Origin: Chitinophaga sp. CF118
Lineage (GTDB): Bacteria; Bacteroidota; Bacteroidia; Chitinophagales; Chitinophagaceae
Reading direction: 5' to 3'
Assembly: GCF_900112615.1 (NCBI RefSeq)
Contig: NZ_FOMK01000010.1
Coordinates: 124,001 to 188,000, forward strand
Length of the DNA: 64,000 bases
A model generated the notes under the pieces. The model worked only from the letters and a program-made list of their open reading frames with translations, was not told the DNA's origin and ran no database searches. Positions 41,476-51,157 of this stretch are shown here, piece after piece (the first letter of the stretch is position 1; every line of letters starts with the position of its first letter). Position numbers and translations under genes: made by a program.

Positions 41476-43602
41476 ATGAAAAGGATAACCACGTTGACTA
41501 TACTGATCATCCAGTTTATAGCTGTAATGGCGCAACCCATCAACCGGAAAGCACTGGTACAACGGCATAATGTGATCAATATCAAATACGACTCATTATC
41601 TTCATTAACACTCGGTAATGGCGGTTTTGCCTGCACTGTAGATATAACAGGACTGCAAAGTTTTCCTGAGGCTTACAGCAAAGGAATTCCATTGGGAACA
41701 CAATCCCAGTGGGGATGGGATAGTTTTACCGATACTGCCGGATACCGTTTTGAAGAAAGTCTGAAAGCCTACCGTTTACATAACAGGGATATTACATATG
41801 CCGTACAATGGCATACACCGGAACGGAATAAACGGGCGGGAGACTGGTTCCGGCAAAATGTACACCGGTTACAGCTGGGAAACATCGGGTTTGAGATTCT
41901 GAAGAAAAATGGAGAACCTTGTACACTGGCCGATCTGAAAAATGTAAAACAGGAACTGGATTTGTGGAATGGTCTTATCAGAAGCCATTTTGTGGTAGAA
42001 GGAATTCCTGTAGATGTGATGACTGCCGTACATCCTGAACTGGATGTGATTGCTGTCAGCGTACATTCTGCGCTTTTAAAAACAAAACGTTTAAAGATCC
42101 GTATCCGATTCCCATATCCAACCGGTGAGTTTGCTGATGCTGGTGTAAACCGGGGAAATGATGATAAGCATACTTCGGAAATTCATGCGGACAAACTACA
42201 ATATTCTCTTGAGCATCAGCTGGATAATTATCGCTACTACCTGCATATTGCGGGAACTAAAATCAGCAACATCAATAAAGATCATCCTCATGATTTTTCT
42301 ATCACACCCACAACAGAAAAGGATACTTTTGAGGCCAGTTTCAGGTTTGCAGAACAAAACGGAAAAGAAAATTTACCATTATTTGAAATGGTAAAAAACA
42401 GTGCTGCTGTTTATTGGAATGCCTATTGGCAGAGGGGAGGAGCAGTAGACTTTTCCGGAAGTACAGATCCGCGTGCATTTGAATTGGAACGCCGGATCAT
42501 TCTTTCTCAATACCTGATGGCCGTGCAATGTGCCGGTAATATGCCTCCCCAAGAAACCGGGCTGACATATAACAGCTGGTATGGCAAGCCGCACCTGGAA
42601 ATGTATTGGTGGCACACTGTGCATTTTGCTTTATGGAACAGGATAGACCTGATGGAGAAGAGCCTGCAATGGTATGCTACCGTAGCCGGAAAAGCTAAGG
42701 CTATTGCTGCACGACAGGGATATGAAGGCATCCGCTGGCAAAAGATGACCGACCCTCAGGGAAATGAAAGCCCGTCTTCAGTAGGCGCTTTCCTGCTCTG
42801 GCAGCAGCCCCACTATATTTATATGACAGAACTGGTGTATCGTCATTATCATAACCGTGCTACATTAGATAAATATAAAGACCTTGTATTTGCCACTGCC
42901 GATTTTATGGCTTCCTATGCGGCTTATGATAGTGCTGCTAAAAGATATGTGTTAGGCAAGGGGGTAATCCCTGCACAAGAAAGGTTTAAGCCGGAAGAAA
43001 CCTTTAATCCTACATTTGAACTGGCCTACTGGCGTTGGGGACTTACTACTGCCCAGCTCTGGCGGGAGCGGTTGGGATTGCCCCGCAAAGCGGCATGGGA
43101 TGTGGTGTTAAAAGGATTATCTGCATTGCCACAACAGGATAGTGTATACCTGGCGGCCGAAAGTGCACCGGATTCATATACCAATGCACCATTTATGACA
43201 GATCATCCGGCAGTACTGGGAGCTCTGGGAATGTTACCCGCCAGCTCATTCCTGGATACGGCTGTTATGCATCGCACTTTTAATAAGATATGGGATATCT
43301 GGAACTGGAAAGAAACCTGGGGCTGGGATTTTCCGCTAACCAGTATGACTGCTACCCGTTTAGGATTACGACAGAAGGCTATCGACGCATTGTTCATTCC
43401 GGTACAAACAAATACATGGTTGCCTAACGGACATAATTATCAGGATGAACGCCTGCGCCTGTATCTTCCGGGAAATGGCGGATTACTAACAGCTGTAGCC
43501 TTAATGTGTGCAGGGTATGATGGTTGTTCCCGCACCAATCCGGGAATTCCGGATGATGGTAAATGGAAAGTGAAATGGGAAGGTTTGCAGCAGATGCCCT
43601 AA
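41476..43602 (+). CDS. Exported six-hairpin glycosidase, GH65-like
   Basis: A 708-residue protein with a signal peptide (MKRITTLTILIIQFIAVMAQ). The ATG at 41476 is preferred; the frame upstream runs through the promoter. It starts with a beta-sandwich-like N-domain (LGNGGFACTVDITGLQSFPE) and has an (alpha/alpha)6 region from about residue 350 (GLTYNSWYGKPHLEMYWWHTVHFALW; WGWDFPLTSMTATRLG). The K-P-H-x-E-M-Y-W motif resembles GH65/GH95-type catalytic regions, where Glu is the acid. The exact substrate is not clear; the GH105 gene just downstream suggests a pectic glycan. Confidence 0.55.
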   Translation: MKRITTLTILIIQFIAVMAQPINRKALVQRHNVINIKYDSLSSLTLGNGGFACTVDITGLQSFPEAYSKGIPLGTQSQWGWDSFTDTAGYRFEESLKAYRLHNRDITYAVQWHTPERNKRAGDWFRQNVHRLQLGNIGFEILKKNGEPCTLADLKNVKQELDLWNGLIRSHFVVEGIPVDVMTAVHPELDVIAVSVHSALLKTKRLKIRIRFPYPTGEFADAGVNRGNDDKHTSEIHADKLQYSLEHQLDNYRYYLHIAGTKISNINKDHPHDFSITPTTEKDTFEASFRFAEQNGKENLPLFEMVKNSAAVYWNAYWQRGGAVDFSGSTDPRAFELERRIILSQYLMAVQCAGNMPPQETGLTYNSWYGKPHLEMYWWHTVHFALWNRIDLMEKSLQWYATVAGKAKAIAARQGYEGIRWQKMTDPQGNESPSSVGAFLLWQQPHYIYMTELVYRHYHNRATLDKYKDLVFATADFMASYAAYDSAAKRYVLGKGVIPAQERFKPEETFNPTFELAYWRWGLTTAQLWRERLGLPRKAAWDVVLKGLSALPQQDSVYLAAESAPDSYTNAPFMTDHPAVLGALGMLPASSFLDTAVMHRTFNKIWDIWNWKETWGWDFPLTSMTATRLGLRQKAIDALFIPVQTNTWLPNGHNYQDERLRLYLPGNGGLLTAVALMCAGYDGCSRTNPGIPDDGKWKVKWEGLQQMP

Positions 43603-43628
43603 AATCGTTACTTTAAAATAGATATACA

Positions 43629-44756
43629 ATGAAGACGCGTCTTTTATTAGTTCTAATGCTGCTGGGAATGATTCCCGGATATGCACAAAAGACATTACCG
43701 GCAAAGAAAGCAGTGCTGTCTGCATTAACACTTACCAATGGCTATTTCATGGCGAAATGGCCTGATACAGGCAAGGACATTGTATTGCATAAAACATGGC
43801 CCAGCAATATCTGGACAAGAGCTGTGTATTATGAAGGATTAATGGCATTGTACAGCATCGATCCGCGAAAGGCATATTATGATTATGCGGTAGACTGGGG
43901 AGAGAAACATCAATGGAACCTGCGTAATGGCATCACTACCCGTAATGCGGATAACCAGGCTTGCGGACAAACCTATGTAGCTATCTACGAGATAGCGAAA
44001 AAGCCTGAATACATTGTCAATATCAAAGCATCTATTGATAGCATGATGCTTACTGATAAAATAGATGACTGGAACTGGATAGATGCTATACAAATGGGAA
44101 TGCCATTAATGGCACAATTAGGGCGTATATATAAAGACACCGCTTACTTCCACCGTATGCACCAGATGTATGATTTTACTAAATATCAGCATGGCGGTAA
44201 TGGCCTTTATAACAAAGAGGAACATTTATGGTGGAGAGATAAAGATTTTGTACCGCCCTACAAAGAACCTAATGGTGGGAATTGCTACTGGAGCCGTGGT
44301 AACGGCTGGGTATTAGCTGCACTGGTAAGAACGATGAATGAATTGCCTCAGTCATCACCTTATTATAAAGACTACCTGAAAGATTTTAAGGACATGTCTA
44401 AGGCGTTGCTTGTTTTGCAGAGAAAGGATGGTTTCTGGAATGCGAGTCTGCATGATTCTACTAACTTCGGTGGAAAGGAATTGACAGGCACTTCTTTGTT
44501 TGTATATGGTATGGCATGGGGTATCCGGAAAGGGTATCTGGATAAGAAAATCTATTTACCTGCTGTATTGAAAGGCTGGAATTCTTTAGTAAAAGATTGT
44601 GTGCATGATAATGGTATGTTGGGATTTGTACAGAGTACTGGTAAGCAACCATCTGATGGTCAGCCGTTGAGTTTCGATAAGATTCCTGATTTTGAAGATT
44701 ATGGATTGGGATGTTTTTTATTGGCAGGAAGTGAAGTCTATAAACTGTCTCAATAG
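43629..44756 (+). CDS. GH105 unsaturated rhamnogalacturonyl hydrolase
   Basis: A 375-residue exported enzyme (signal MKTRLLLVLMLLGMIPGYAQ). It removes the 4,5-unsaturated uronate left by rhamnogalacturonan lyases. Family blocks: DNQACGQTYVAIYEI (about residue 107), DDWNWIDAIQMGMPLMAQLG (catalytic Asp, about residue 148), YWSRGNGWVLAALVRTM (about residue 223), and GGKELTGTSLFVYGMAWGI. The expected Asp/His/Tyr pattern is kept. It follows the GH65-like gene by 26 bp, probably in one operon. Confidence 0.88.
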   Translation: MKTRLLLVLMLLGMIPGYAQKTLPAKKAVLSALTLTNGYFMAKWPDTGKDIVLHKTWPSNIWTRAVYYEGLMALYSIDPRKAYYDYAVDWGEKHQWNLRNGITTRNADNQACGQTYVAIYEIAKKPEYIVNIKASIDSMMLTDKIDDWNWIDAIQMGMPLMAQLGRIYKDTAYFHRMHQMYDFTKYQHGGNGLYNKEEHLWWRDKDFVPPYKEPNGGNCYWSRGNGWVLAALVRTMNELPQSSPYYKDYLKDFKDMSKALLVLQRKDGFWNASLHDSTNFGGKELTGTSLFVYGMAWGIRKGYLDKKIYLPAVLKGWNSLVKDCVHDNGMLGFVQSTGKQPSDGQPLSFDKIPDFEDYGLGCFLLAGSEVYKLSQ

Positions 44757-44825
44757 TTTGGGTCATTTTCAAAATTGTAAAAAGGAAAGGCGGCAAAGAA
44801 GAAAGAATAATCTTTATTAGCCTTT

Positions 44826-44897
44826 AAGCGGTAAATGAAATGGAGTGATCATTTTGTTGATATCAACAAAATGATCACTCCATTTCATTTACCGCTT
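44826..44897. repeat. Perfect 72-bp palindrome (36-bp arms, no loop)
   Basis: The 36 bases from 44826 to 44861 are exactly the reverse complement of 44862-44897; the centre is GATATC. It lies 70 bp after the GH105 stop and 199 bp before the DUF4965 start, and is followed by GTAAAAAAATAAG. A perfect loopless palindrome of this size is unusual in a chromosome. It may be a terminator, a recombination product or a protein-binding site. Confidence 0.9.
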
Positions 44898-45095
44898 GTA
44901 AAAAAATAAGCGTTGAAGCTACCTTTAACAAGAAATAATTTCTATTTTTCGGGAGTGAGGTAGGTTGTTCAGTGTAAATATAATCCACGTTCGTCACCAA
45001 TATTCTGGCATATGAGTCTCAACAGGTCCGCAGCTGTCTACAGTGTTGCGCAGTTACCCGCGTTTAATTATCTAAATATAAAGCTCCACACAATC

Positions 45096-47552
45096 ATGAA
45101 CAAAGTTTTTGGTATTGCTGCCATGTTGCTTACTCAGCAACTCTATGCACAGCAGCAACAGGCACCTGCTTACCCGTTAATCACACACGACCCTTATTTC
45201 AGTGTCTGGTCTGCTACAGATAACCTGACAGCTTCCACTACCCGCCACTGGACGGGAACCGATCAATCGCTGACCGGCCTCGTGAAGGTCGACGGCATTA
45301 CGTATCGCATATTGGGGGCTAAAGGGGAAAATTATGAAGTGCTGGCCGGTTCTTCAGAAGATAACCCATATAGCACTCAGTATACTGAAACTGCACCGGC
45401 AGAAGGCTGGCAGAATGAAAAATTTGACGATACCCAATGGCAGACAGGAACTGCTCCTTTCACAAACGATAAGAGTATAAAAGGAACGCAATGGTTAAGC
45501 CGGGAGATCTGGGTACGCAGAACGATCACGCTAACAGATACTAATCTGGATAACTTACTGCTCAAAATTAATCATGACGATAATGCTGAAGTATATCTGA
45601 ATGGAGAACTGATTTACAGTTATGTCGGCTGGCTGAATCATATGCAATACTTCCCGGTAAGTGAAGCTGCCCGTAAAAAACTGAAGAAAGGTAAAAATGT
45701 GCTGGCTATGCATTGTACCAATACACAGGGCGGTGCCTGGCTGGACGCTGGTCTGGTAAAGATCGCAAAAGATGCAATTACAGGTAAAATCCAGGTAGCT
45801 ACACAGAAGGATGTAATTATTACTGCTACAAAAACAGCGTATACTTTTACAGCAGGGAAAGTAGATCTCACACTTACTTTCACTTCGCCTTTACTACTGA
45901 ATGATCTTGACCTGTTATCCCGTCCTGTATCTTATATCACTTACAAGGTACAGTCTAATGATGGTGCTGTGCACGATGTTCAACTTTATTTTGGTGCATC
46001 TTCCACTCTGGCAGTAAACACGCCTTCTCAGGAGGTAACCGCTCAACAGTATACCAGGGAAGGGTTATCAATTTTAAAAACGGGAACGGTTGCACAACCT
46101 GTACTGGAAAAGAAAGGCGACGATCTGCGTATCGATTGGGGATACCTGTATGTAGCGGTTCCGGCTGTTGCTAACGCTAAGCAGTACATTACTAAAGAAG
46201 TTGAGGCTATGGCCTCATTTGTAGGCAAAGGTGCTCCGAAAAGTACTGCTAATACAGGAAAACAACTGGTATTGAATACCATCATTCCATTAGGCAAAGT
46301 AGACGCTGCCGGAAAAGAACAAATGATTATGTTGGGATATGATGATCTGTATTCAATTCAGTATTTCAATACTAACCTGAAACCCTGGTGGAAAAAAGAT
46401 GCATCCTATACAATTGAAAAAGAATTGTCAAAAGCAGCTACTGATTACTCCTCTATTATAGAGCGCTGCCGCATCTTTGACGATGCATTATATACAGATA
46501 CCAGGAAAACCGGTGGAGAGAACTATGCTAAATTATGCGTACTTGGCTACAGACAGAGCATCTCAGCACATAAGCTGGTGAAAAGCCCGGATGGAGAAAT
46601 CCTGTTCCTGTCTAAAGAGAACTTCAGCAACGGTTGCATCAATACTGTGGATGTAACTTATCCTTCTGCTCCTTTATATCTGGTGTACAATCCTGACCTT
46701 ATGAAAGGGATGTTAAACGGGATTTTCTACTTCAGCGAAAGTGGAAAATATACGCAGCCTTATGCAGCCCATGATCTTGGCACTTACCCATTGGCTAATG
46801 GGCAGGTGTATGGAGAAGGTATGCCGGTAGAAGAGTCTGGAAACATGATCATCTTAACAGCAGCTATTGCCAAAGCAGAAGGGAATGCAAACTATGCCCA
46901 AAAGCACTGGAAAACATTAACTACCTGGGCAGAATATCTTTTGAAAGAAGGTTTTGATCCGGCTAATCAGCTTTGTACAGATGACTTTGCAGGGCACCTC
47001 GCACGGAATGCCAATCTTTCAGTAAAAGCGATTGTTGGATTGGGCTGTTATGCCATGCTGGCGGATCAGCTTGGTGATAATGTAACTGCTCAGAAATACC
47101 GGCAGGCAGCAAAAGAGATGGTGCCTAAGTGGATGCAGCTGGCAGATGATGGAGATCATTACACCCTGGCCTTTGAGAATAAAGGGACCTGGAGCCAGAA
47201 GTATAATTTAGTATGGGATAAAGTATTAGGCCTTGATCTGTTTCCTGCGGTTGTTTACGAGAAAGAGATTAAATACTATCTCACCCGTCAGCAGCCCTTT
47301 GGTTTGCCGCTTGACAGTCGTAAGGGATATACCAAATCAGATTGGATTCTTTGGACAGCAGCACTTGCTAACAACCAGTCAGATTTCAATGCATTGGTAG
47401 ATCCTGTATATAAATATGCTACAGGAACTCCTACTCGTGTACCGCTGAGCGACTGGCATGAAACGTCAGACGGTAAGATGGTAGGCTTCCAGGCAAGAAG
47501 TGTGGTTGGAGGTTATTTTATGCAATTACTCAGTATTACAATAAAGAAATGA
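45096..47552 (+). CDS. Glutaminase-family (DUF5127/DUF4965/DUF1793) secreted protein
   Basis: An 818-residue exported protein (signal MNKVFGIAAMLLTQQLYAQQ); this ATG is preferred over one 28 codons upstream. Order: DUF4964-like N-term (PLITHDPYFSVWSATDNL, about residue 26), an inserted galactose-binding-like domain (AEGWQNEKFDDTQWQTGTAPF, WVRRTITLTD, about residues 99-225), DUF5127 (about 230-440), DUF4965 (about 445-625) and a C-terminal DUF1793 helical domain ending SVVGGYFMQLL. Fungal relatives are annotated as glutaminase A. The extra lectin-like domain and pectin-type neighbours suggest it may act on a glycan; not settled. Confidence 0.8.
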   Translation: MNKVFGIAAMLLTQQLYAQQQQAPAYPLITHDPYFSVWSATDNLTASTTRHWTGTDQSLTGLVKVDGITYRILGAKGENYEVLAGSSEDNPYSTQYTETAPAEGWQNEKFDDTQWQTGTAPFTNDKSIKGTQWLSREIWVRRTITLTDTNLDNLLLKINHDDNAEVYLNGELIYSYVGWLNHMQYFPVSEAARKKLKKGKNVLAMHCTNTQGGAWLDAGLVKIAKDAITGKIQVATQKDVIITATKTAYTFTAGKVDLTLTFTSPLLLNDLDLLSRPVSYITYKVQSNDGAVHDVQLYFGASSTLAVNTPSQEVTAQQYTREGLSILKTGTVAQPVLEKKGDDLRIDWGYLYVAVPAVANAKQYITKEVEAMASFVGKGAPKSTANTGKQLVLNTIIPLGKVDAAGKEQMIMLGYDDLYSIQYFNTNLKPWWKKDASYTIEKELSKAATDYSSIIERCRIFDDALYTDTRKTGGENYAKLCVLGYRQSISAHKLVKSPDGEILFLSKENFSNGCINTVDVTYPSAPLYLVYNPDLMKGMLNGIFYFSESGKYTQPYAAHDLGTYPLANGQVYGEGMPVEESGNMIILTAAIAKAEGNANYAQKHWKTLTTWAEYLLKEGFDPANQLCTDDFAGHLARNANLSVKAIVGLGCYAMLADQLGDNVTAQKYRQAAKEMVPKWMQLADDGDHYTLAFENKGTWSQKYNLVWDKVLGLDLFPAVVYEKEIKYYLTRQQPFGLPLDSRKGYTKSDWILWTAALANNQSDFNALVDPVYKYATGTPTRVPLSDWHETSDGKMVGFQARSVVGGYFMQLLSITIKK

Positions 47553-47564
47553 TATTAGTAAATG

Positions 47565-47601
47565 ACAATGGGGTAGCCTTTCTACAAGGTTTCCCCATTG
47601 T
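47565..47601 (+). terminator. Terminator after the DUF4965 gene
   Basis: ACAATGGGG (47565-47573) pairs with CCCCATTGT (47593-47601), with an inner CCTT/AAGG. No strong T run; it likely acts as the transcript end. Confidence 0.6.
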
Positions 47602-47797
47602 TAGTTACTTAGTGTAGTAATCATACTACAAAACTCACACGATCTACTTCATATATTTGTAGCAAGTTACTATCCTTACATAAAAAAGGCTAACCCCCTT
47701 TCCCGATTCTTTATTTGCTAACAATTTGTTGAACATATTAGAAGTATGATCTGATGGTCGTGCTTTTACAAACTTGGTTTTTATTAGGATATGGTAG

Positions 47798-47836
47798 AAA
47801 GGGTTGTCATTCTTGGCGACCTTCTTTTTTTTTTTT
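47798..47836 (+). terminator. Second hairpin with long T run
   Basis: AAGGTTGTC pairs imperfectly with GCGACCTT, then CTTTTTTTTTTTT. No upstream gene is clear, so it may terminate read-through or a short untranslated RNA. Confidence 0.5.
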
Positions 47837-48013
47837 AGCTATATGTAAATAAAACTTACATGAAAAGGGGGGCTCTTGTTCCATTTTGGGGATATGAATA
47901 AAACGTTCACAAACTAATGTAAAATTGTTAACCCCAGACAGAGAGTATTATCTTAAATGTATTTTAAAATCAGTTGATTTACAATTATCTGTATAGGGTT
48001 ACAGAAAAAACAA

Positions 48014-48035
48014 CCTGCAAATATGACTTTGCAGG
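48014..48035 (-). terminator. Terminator of the minus-strand small gene
   Basis: CCTGCAAA pairs perfectly with TTTGCAGG (6-nt loop); on the minus strand it is followed by TTGTTTTTT. Confidence 0.65.
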
Positions 48036-48161
48036 CTGCTCACTTTTTGGGTGATGGATGTTGAGGAAAAATTGGTTCACAATGGAACAATGAATGTATA
48101 TCAGGATTACAATGAATGAAAGATAAAATGGATGAAAACCGGAGGACTAATGGGTGAAATA

Positions 48162-48398
48162 TTAGTTTAAGCTGAACTCACTGAAGAAACGACGCGCCAC
48201 ATGTTTAAATCTCCTCACCTCTTCTTCACTTTCAAGCGATATAATATCCGGATTTGTTGACTGATAATATCGTAAAGCCGCAGTAGCAAAATCTATGGTG
48301 CCTGTTGCGTCTGCAGTAGCTCTTATATAGCTGCTGTTGCTGTTTAAGTAATGCAGTGCTTTGATGTCGAATTGAAAAGTTATGATATCGTTTGACAT
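48162..48398 (-). CDS. Small hypothetical protein
   Basis: A 78-residue protein from MSNDIITFQFDIKALHYLN; a start 19 codons upstream is less likely. It is soluble, with a helical C-terminus (EEEVRRFKHVARRFFSEFSLN). I do not recognise the family. It is followed on its own strand by a good terminator. Confidence 0.5.
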   Translation of the reverse strand: MSNDIITFQFDIKALHYLNSNSSYIRATADATGTIDFATAALRYYQSTNPDIISLESEEEVRRFKHVARRFFSEFSLN

Positions 48399-48582
48399 AG
48401 TATTTTTCGTTTTATACAGAAGTGATATAAAAATTTCGTGCCAAATATTTTTCACCGGGAATAGCCTGAAATTTTTGCAGGTATTTTATATTCTGTTAGG
48501 GGAAACATTGCCCATCTTTTCTACGTTTTGTACCTTACCCTCCAAACATATCATCTAAAAATCTAAAAACAGGCTTTTTACC

Positions 48583-50043
48583 ATGCAATTGTCCACGTTA
48601 TTCAGATCGTTCTTCTTATTTGTTGTCACATGTAATCTGGCTCTGTATAGTTATGCAGATGTACGGCTACCGGCATTAGTGGGCAGCAATATGGTGCTTC
48701 AGCGCAATAAACCATTACATATATGGGGATGGGCAGACAAGGGAGAGAAAGTAACCATTACCTTTCTTAATAGTACTTATAAGGCCACTACTGCTGCAAA
48801 TGGTAAATGGGAAGTAGTATTACCTGCCCGGCCGGCAGGTGGCCCCTACAGCATGACAGTAAAAGGAAATAATACCATCACCCTTGATAATATCCTGATC
48901 GGAGAAGTATGGATAGCTTCCGGGCAGTCAAATATGGAAATGCCTCTTAATGGATGGGGCCATGTTCTGAACGCGGAACAGGAGGTAAAAGCCGCCAATT
49001 ATCCCGAGATACGCCTGTTCCAGATTAATCATACTACCAGCACAGCACCCCAGGAAGATGTAGTTACCTGGCAGGGAGGCTGGCAACCCTGCGATCCGCA
49101 ACATATTGCCGGATTTTCTGCAGTCGGTTATTTCTTTGCCCGTGAAATCTATACACATGAACATATTCCTGTTGGTGTTATACACACCTCCTGGGGCGGT
49201 ACTGTGGCCGAAGCGTGGACCAGTGGGGAATCACTGAAGAAAATGCCCGCTTTTGCAGACACTGTGAAAGCCCTGGAAAGCCTGTCAGCTCCACAGGCGC
49301 CCGAAAAGCCTAATAAAGCCACTTTGCTATACAATGCTATGATCCATCCTTTACTGCCTTTCCCTATTCGTGGAGTAATATGGTATCAGGGAGAGAGTAA
49401 TGCAGACAGGGCATACCAATACAGGGAACTTTTCCCTTTGATGATTAAAGACTGGCGTAAGCAATGGAAAACAGGGGAGTTCCCTTTCTATTTTGTGCAA
49501 CTGGCCAACTTCAAAGATAAAAAAACGGAACCTGCAGCATCTGATTGGGCAGAACTACGGGAAGCACAATTGCAGACGTTAGCTCTACCTAACACTGGTA
49601 TGGCATCCGCTATTGATATTGGGGAAACAAAAGATATCCATCCTAAAAACAAGCAGGAAGTAGGCCGTCGCTTATCGCTGATAGCAAGAGCACAGGTATA
49701 TGGAGAAAAAATCCCTTATGCGGGTCCGGTTTACCTGTCTAAACAAATAGCCGGTAAAAAGATCACAGTATCTTTTAAATATACCGACGAAGGATTGCAG
49801 ATGAAAAACGGCAGCACTTTAAAAGGGTTTGAGATTGCGGGTGCAGATAAGCAGTTCCATTGGGCACAGGCAAAGATCTCCGGAGAGCATGTAATTGTAT
49901 GGAGTGATGAGGTCCCAAATCCTGTAGCAGTACGTTACAGCTGGGCAGATAATCCGGATGGTAATTTATATAATGGAGCAGGCTTGCCGGCTTCTCCGTT
50001 CCGTACAGACGACTGGCAGGGAGTAACATTTGGCAAACAATAA
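48583..50043 (+). CDS. Sialate O-acetylesterase-type carbohydrate esterase
   Basis: A 486-residue exported SGNH-fold esterase (signal MQLSTLFRSFFLFVVTCNLALYSYA). Catalytic Ser lies in IASGQSNMEMPL (about residues 111-122), the conserved block VIWYQGESNADRAY (about residues 265-278) follows, and the Asp/His near the end of the esterase domain is in IDIGETKDIHPKNKQE (about residues 344-359). The enzyme removes acetyl groups from glycans. Given the GH105 upstream it more likely serves acetylated pectin than sialic acid. Confidence 0.85.
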   Translation: MQLSTLFRSFFLFVVTCNLALYSYADVRLPALVGSNMVLQRNKPLHIWGWADKGEKVTITFLNSTYKATTAANGKWEVVLPARPAGGPYSMTVKGNNTITLDNILIGEVWIASGQSNMEMPLNGWGHVLNAEQEVKAANYPEIRLFQINHTTSTAPQEDVVTWQGGWQPCDPQHIAGFSAVGYFFAREIYTHEHIPVGVIHTSWGGTVAEAWTSGESLKKMPAFADTVKALESLSAPQAPEKPNKATLLYNAMIHPLLPFPIRGVIWYQGESNADRAYQYRELFPLMIKDWRKQWKTGEFPFYFVQLANFKDKKTEPAASDWAELREAQLQTLALPNTGMASAIDIGETKDIHPKNKQEVGRRLSLIARAQVYGEKIPYAGPVYLSKQIAGKKITVSFKYTDEGLQMKNGSTLKGFEIAGADKQFHWAQAKISGEHVIVWSDEVPNPVAVRYSWADNPDGNLYNGAGLPASPFRTDDWQGVTFGKQ

Positions 50044-50050
50044 AGGATGC

Positions 50051-50096
50051 GACACCGATCTGATTGACACCAAAGGTGCCCATTAGATCGGTTGTC
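50051..50096 (+). terminator. Terminator hairpin after the esterase
   Basis: ACCGATCT pairs with AGATCGGT with a small bulge; an inner CACC/GGTG helix strengthens it. A second hairpin ACCTTCGG/CCGAAGGT (50143-50172) lies before the transporter start. Confidence 0.55.
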
Positions 50097-50215
50097 AAAA
50101 GTAAAAGGTAGCCTCATTTTATTCGATTAAAACTCTCTTAAAACCTTCGGTGCCCGTCAGGGTTCCGAAGGTGAAACAGAGGGCTCCGGTTACCTTGAAA
50201 CATAACACGCGAACA

Positions 50216-51091
50216 ATGATACGTCAGGTTATAACAGGTTTACTTTTTGCATTTTTATGGGCGTCAGCTGCGGTTGCAACTAAATATGGTATCCATTCTG
50301 CCGATCCTCTGATCCTCGCGAACGTCCGGTTTTTACTGGCAGGTGGGGGAATGCTCTTGTACTTCTACCTTATACAGCGGGGAAATAATGCATTACCGAA
50401 AGGGAAAGAATGGTTGCAACTGGGCATCTTCGGATGTCTCAATACTACTATTTACCTGAGTTGTTTTGTCATTTCTATGAAAACAGTGTCTGCTGGTATT
50501 GGTAGTCTTTCTACAGCTACCAGCCCGCTCTTTATTATGATGATCTCTGCCATTTGGCTAAAACGGCAGCTGCGCTGGTATGAAATAACGGGTATGCTCC
50601 TGGGACTTTGTGGAGTAGCACTGGCAACTTATCCATTACTTCTGGATAGCCATGCTACACTGGGAGGGATCCTGATTTTGATGGGAGGGATGCTCTCTGT
50701 TTCCATCGCCACTGTTTATTATGCACGGGTTAAATGGACGTTGTCCAACCTGGCCATTAATGGATGGCAGGTATTTATTGGGGGATTGCTGTTATTACCA
50801 GTTACCTGCCTCACCAGTAATTTTTCGGCCACCCATTTTGATCTGCAGTTCTGGTTATCCGTTAGCTGGCTTATTATACCGGTGTCTGTTATTGCATTAC
50901 AGTTATGGTTTTATCTTGTAAATAAAGACGCAGTTCGTGCCTCTTTATGGTTATTTCTCTGTCCTGTTTTCGGCTTTCTCTTTTCCTGGGTATTATTACA
51001 TGAACCGATCACCTGGCATACCTTTGCGGGTACTTTTCTGGTGATAGGAGGATTGTATCTGGCACAACGTGAAAAGTTTGTTCGTAATTGA
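50216..51091 (+). CDS. DMT/EamA family transporter
   Basis: A 291-residue inner-membrane protein with two EamA repeats of five helices (about 1-140 and 150-285). The ATG at 50216 is chosen since upstream codons pass through a hairpin. Motifs LLFAFLWASAAVATKYG (about residue 8) and LNTTIYLSCFVISMKTVSAGIGSLSTATSPLFIMM pieces are typical of the family. Exports or imports a small metabolite; substrate unknown. No neighbour hints at its role. Confidence 0.82.
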   Translation: MIRQVITGLLFAFLWASAAVATKYGIHSADPLILANVRFLLAGGGMLLYFYLIQRGNNALPKGKEWLQLGIFGCLNTTIYLSCFVISMKTVSAGIGSLSTATSPLFIMMISAIWLKRQLRWYEITGMLLGLCGVALATYPLLLDSHATLGGILILMGGMLSVSIATVYYARVKWTLSNLAINGWQVFIGGLLLLPVTCLTSNFSATHFDLQFWLSVSWLIIPVSVIALQLWFYLVNKDAVRASLWLFLCPVFGFLFSWVLLHEPITWHTFAGTFLVIGGLYLAQREKFVRN

Positions 51092-51157
51092 ACTCACAGT
51101 AGGGCGCAAAGCGGCTATGGCAGCGTTTATTAATCCCGTCAAGAGCCTGCGGATGGA

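Larger units (their letters stand above)
47553..48161. other. Non-coding stretch with several hairpins
   Basis: No convincing gene in about 600 bp. It contains the terminators at 47565-47601, 47798-47836 and 48014-48035, and an AACGTT core at 47902-47907 similar to the LacI-type operators at 41425. Confidence 0.55.
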
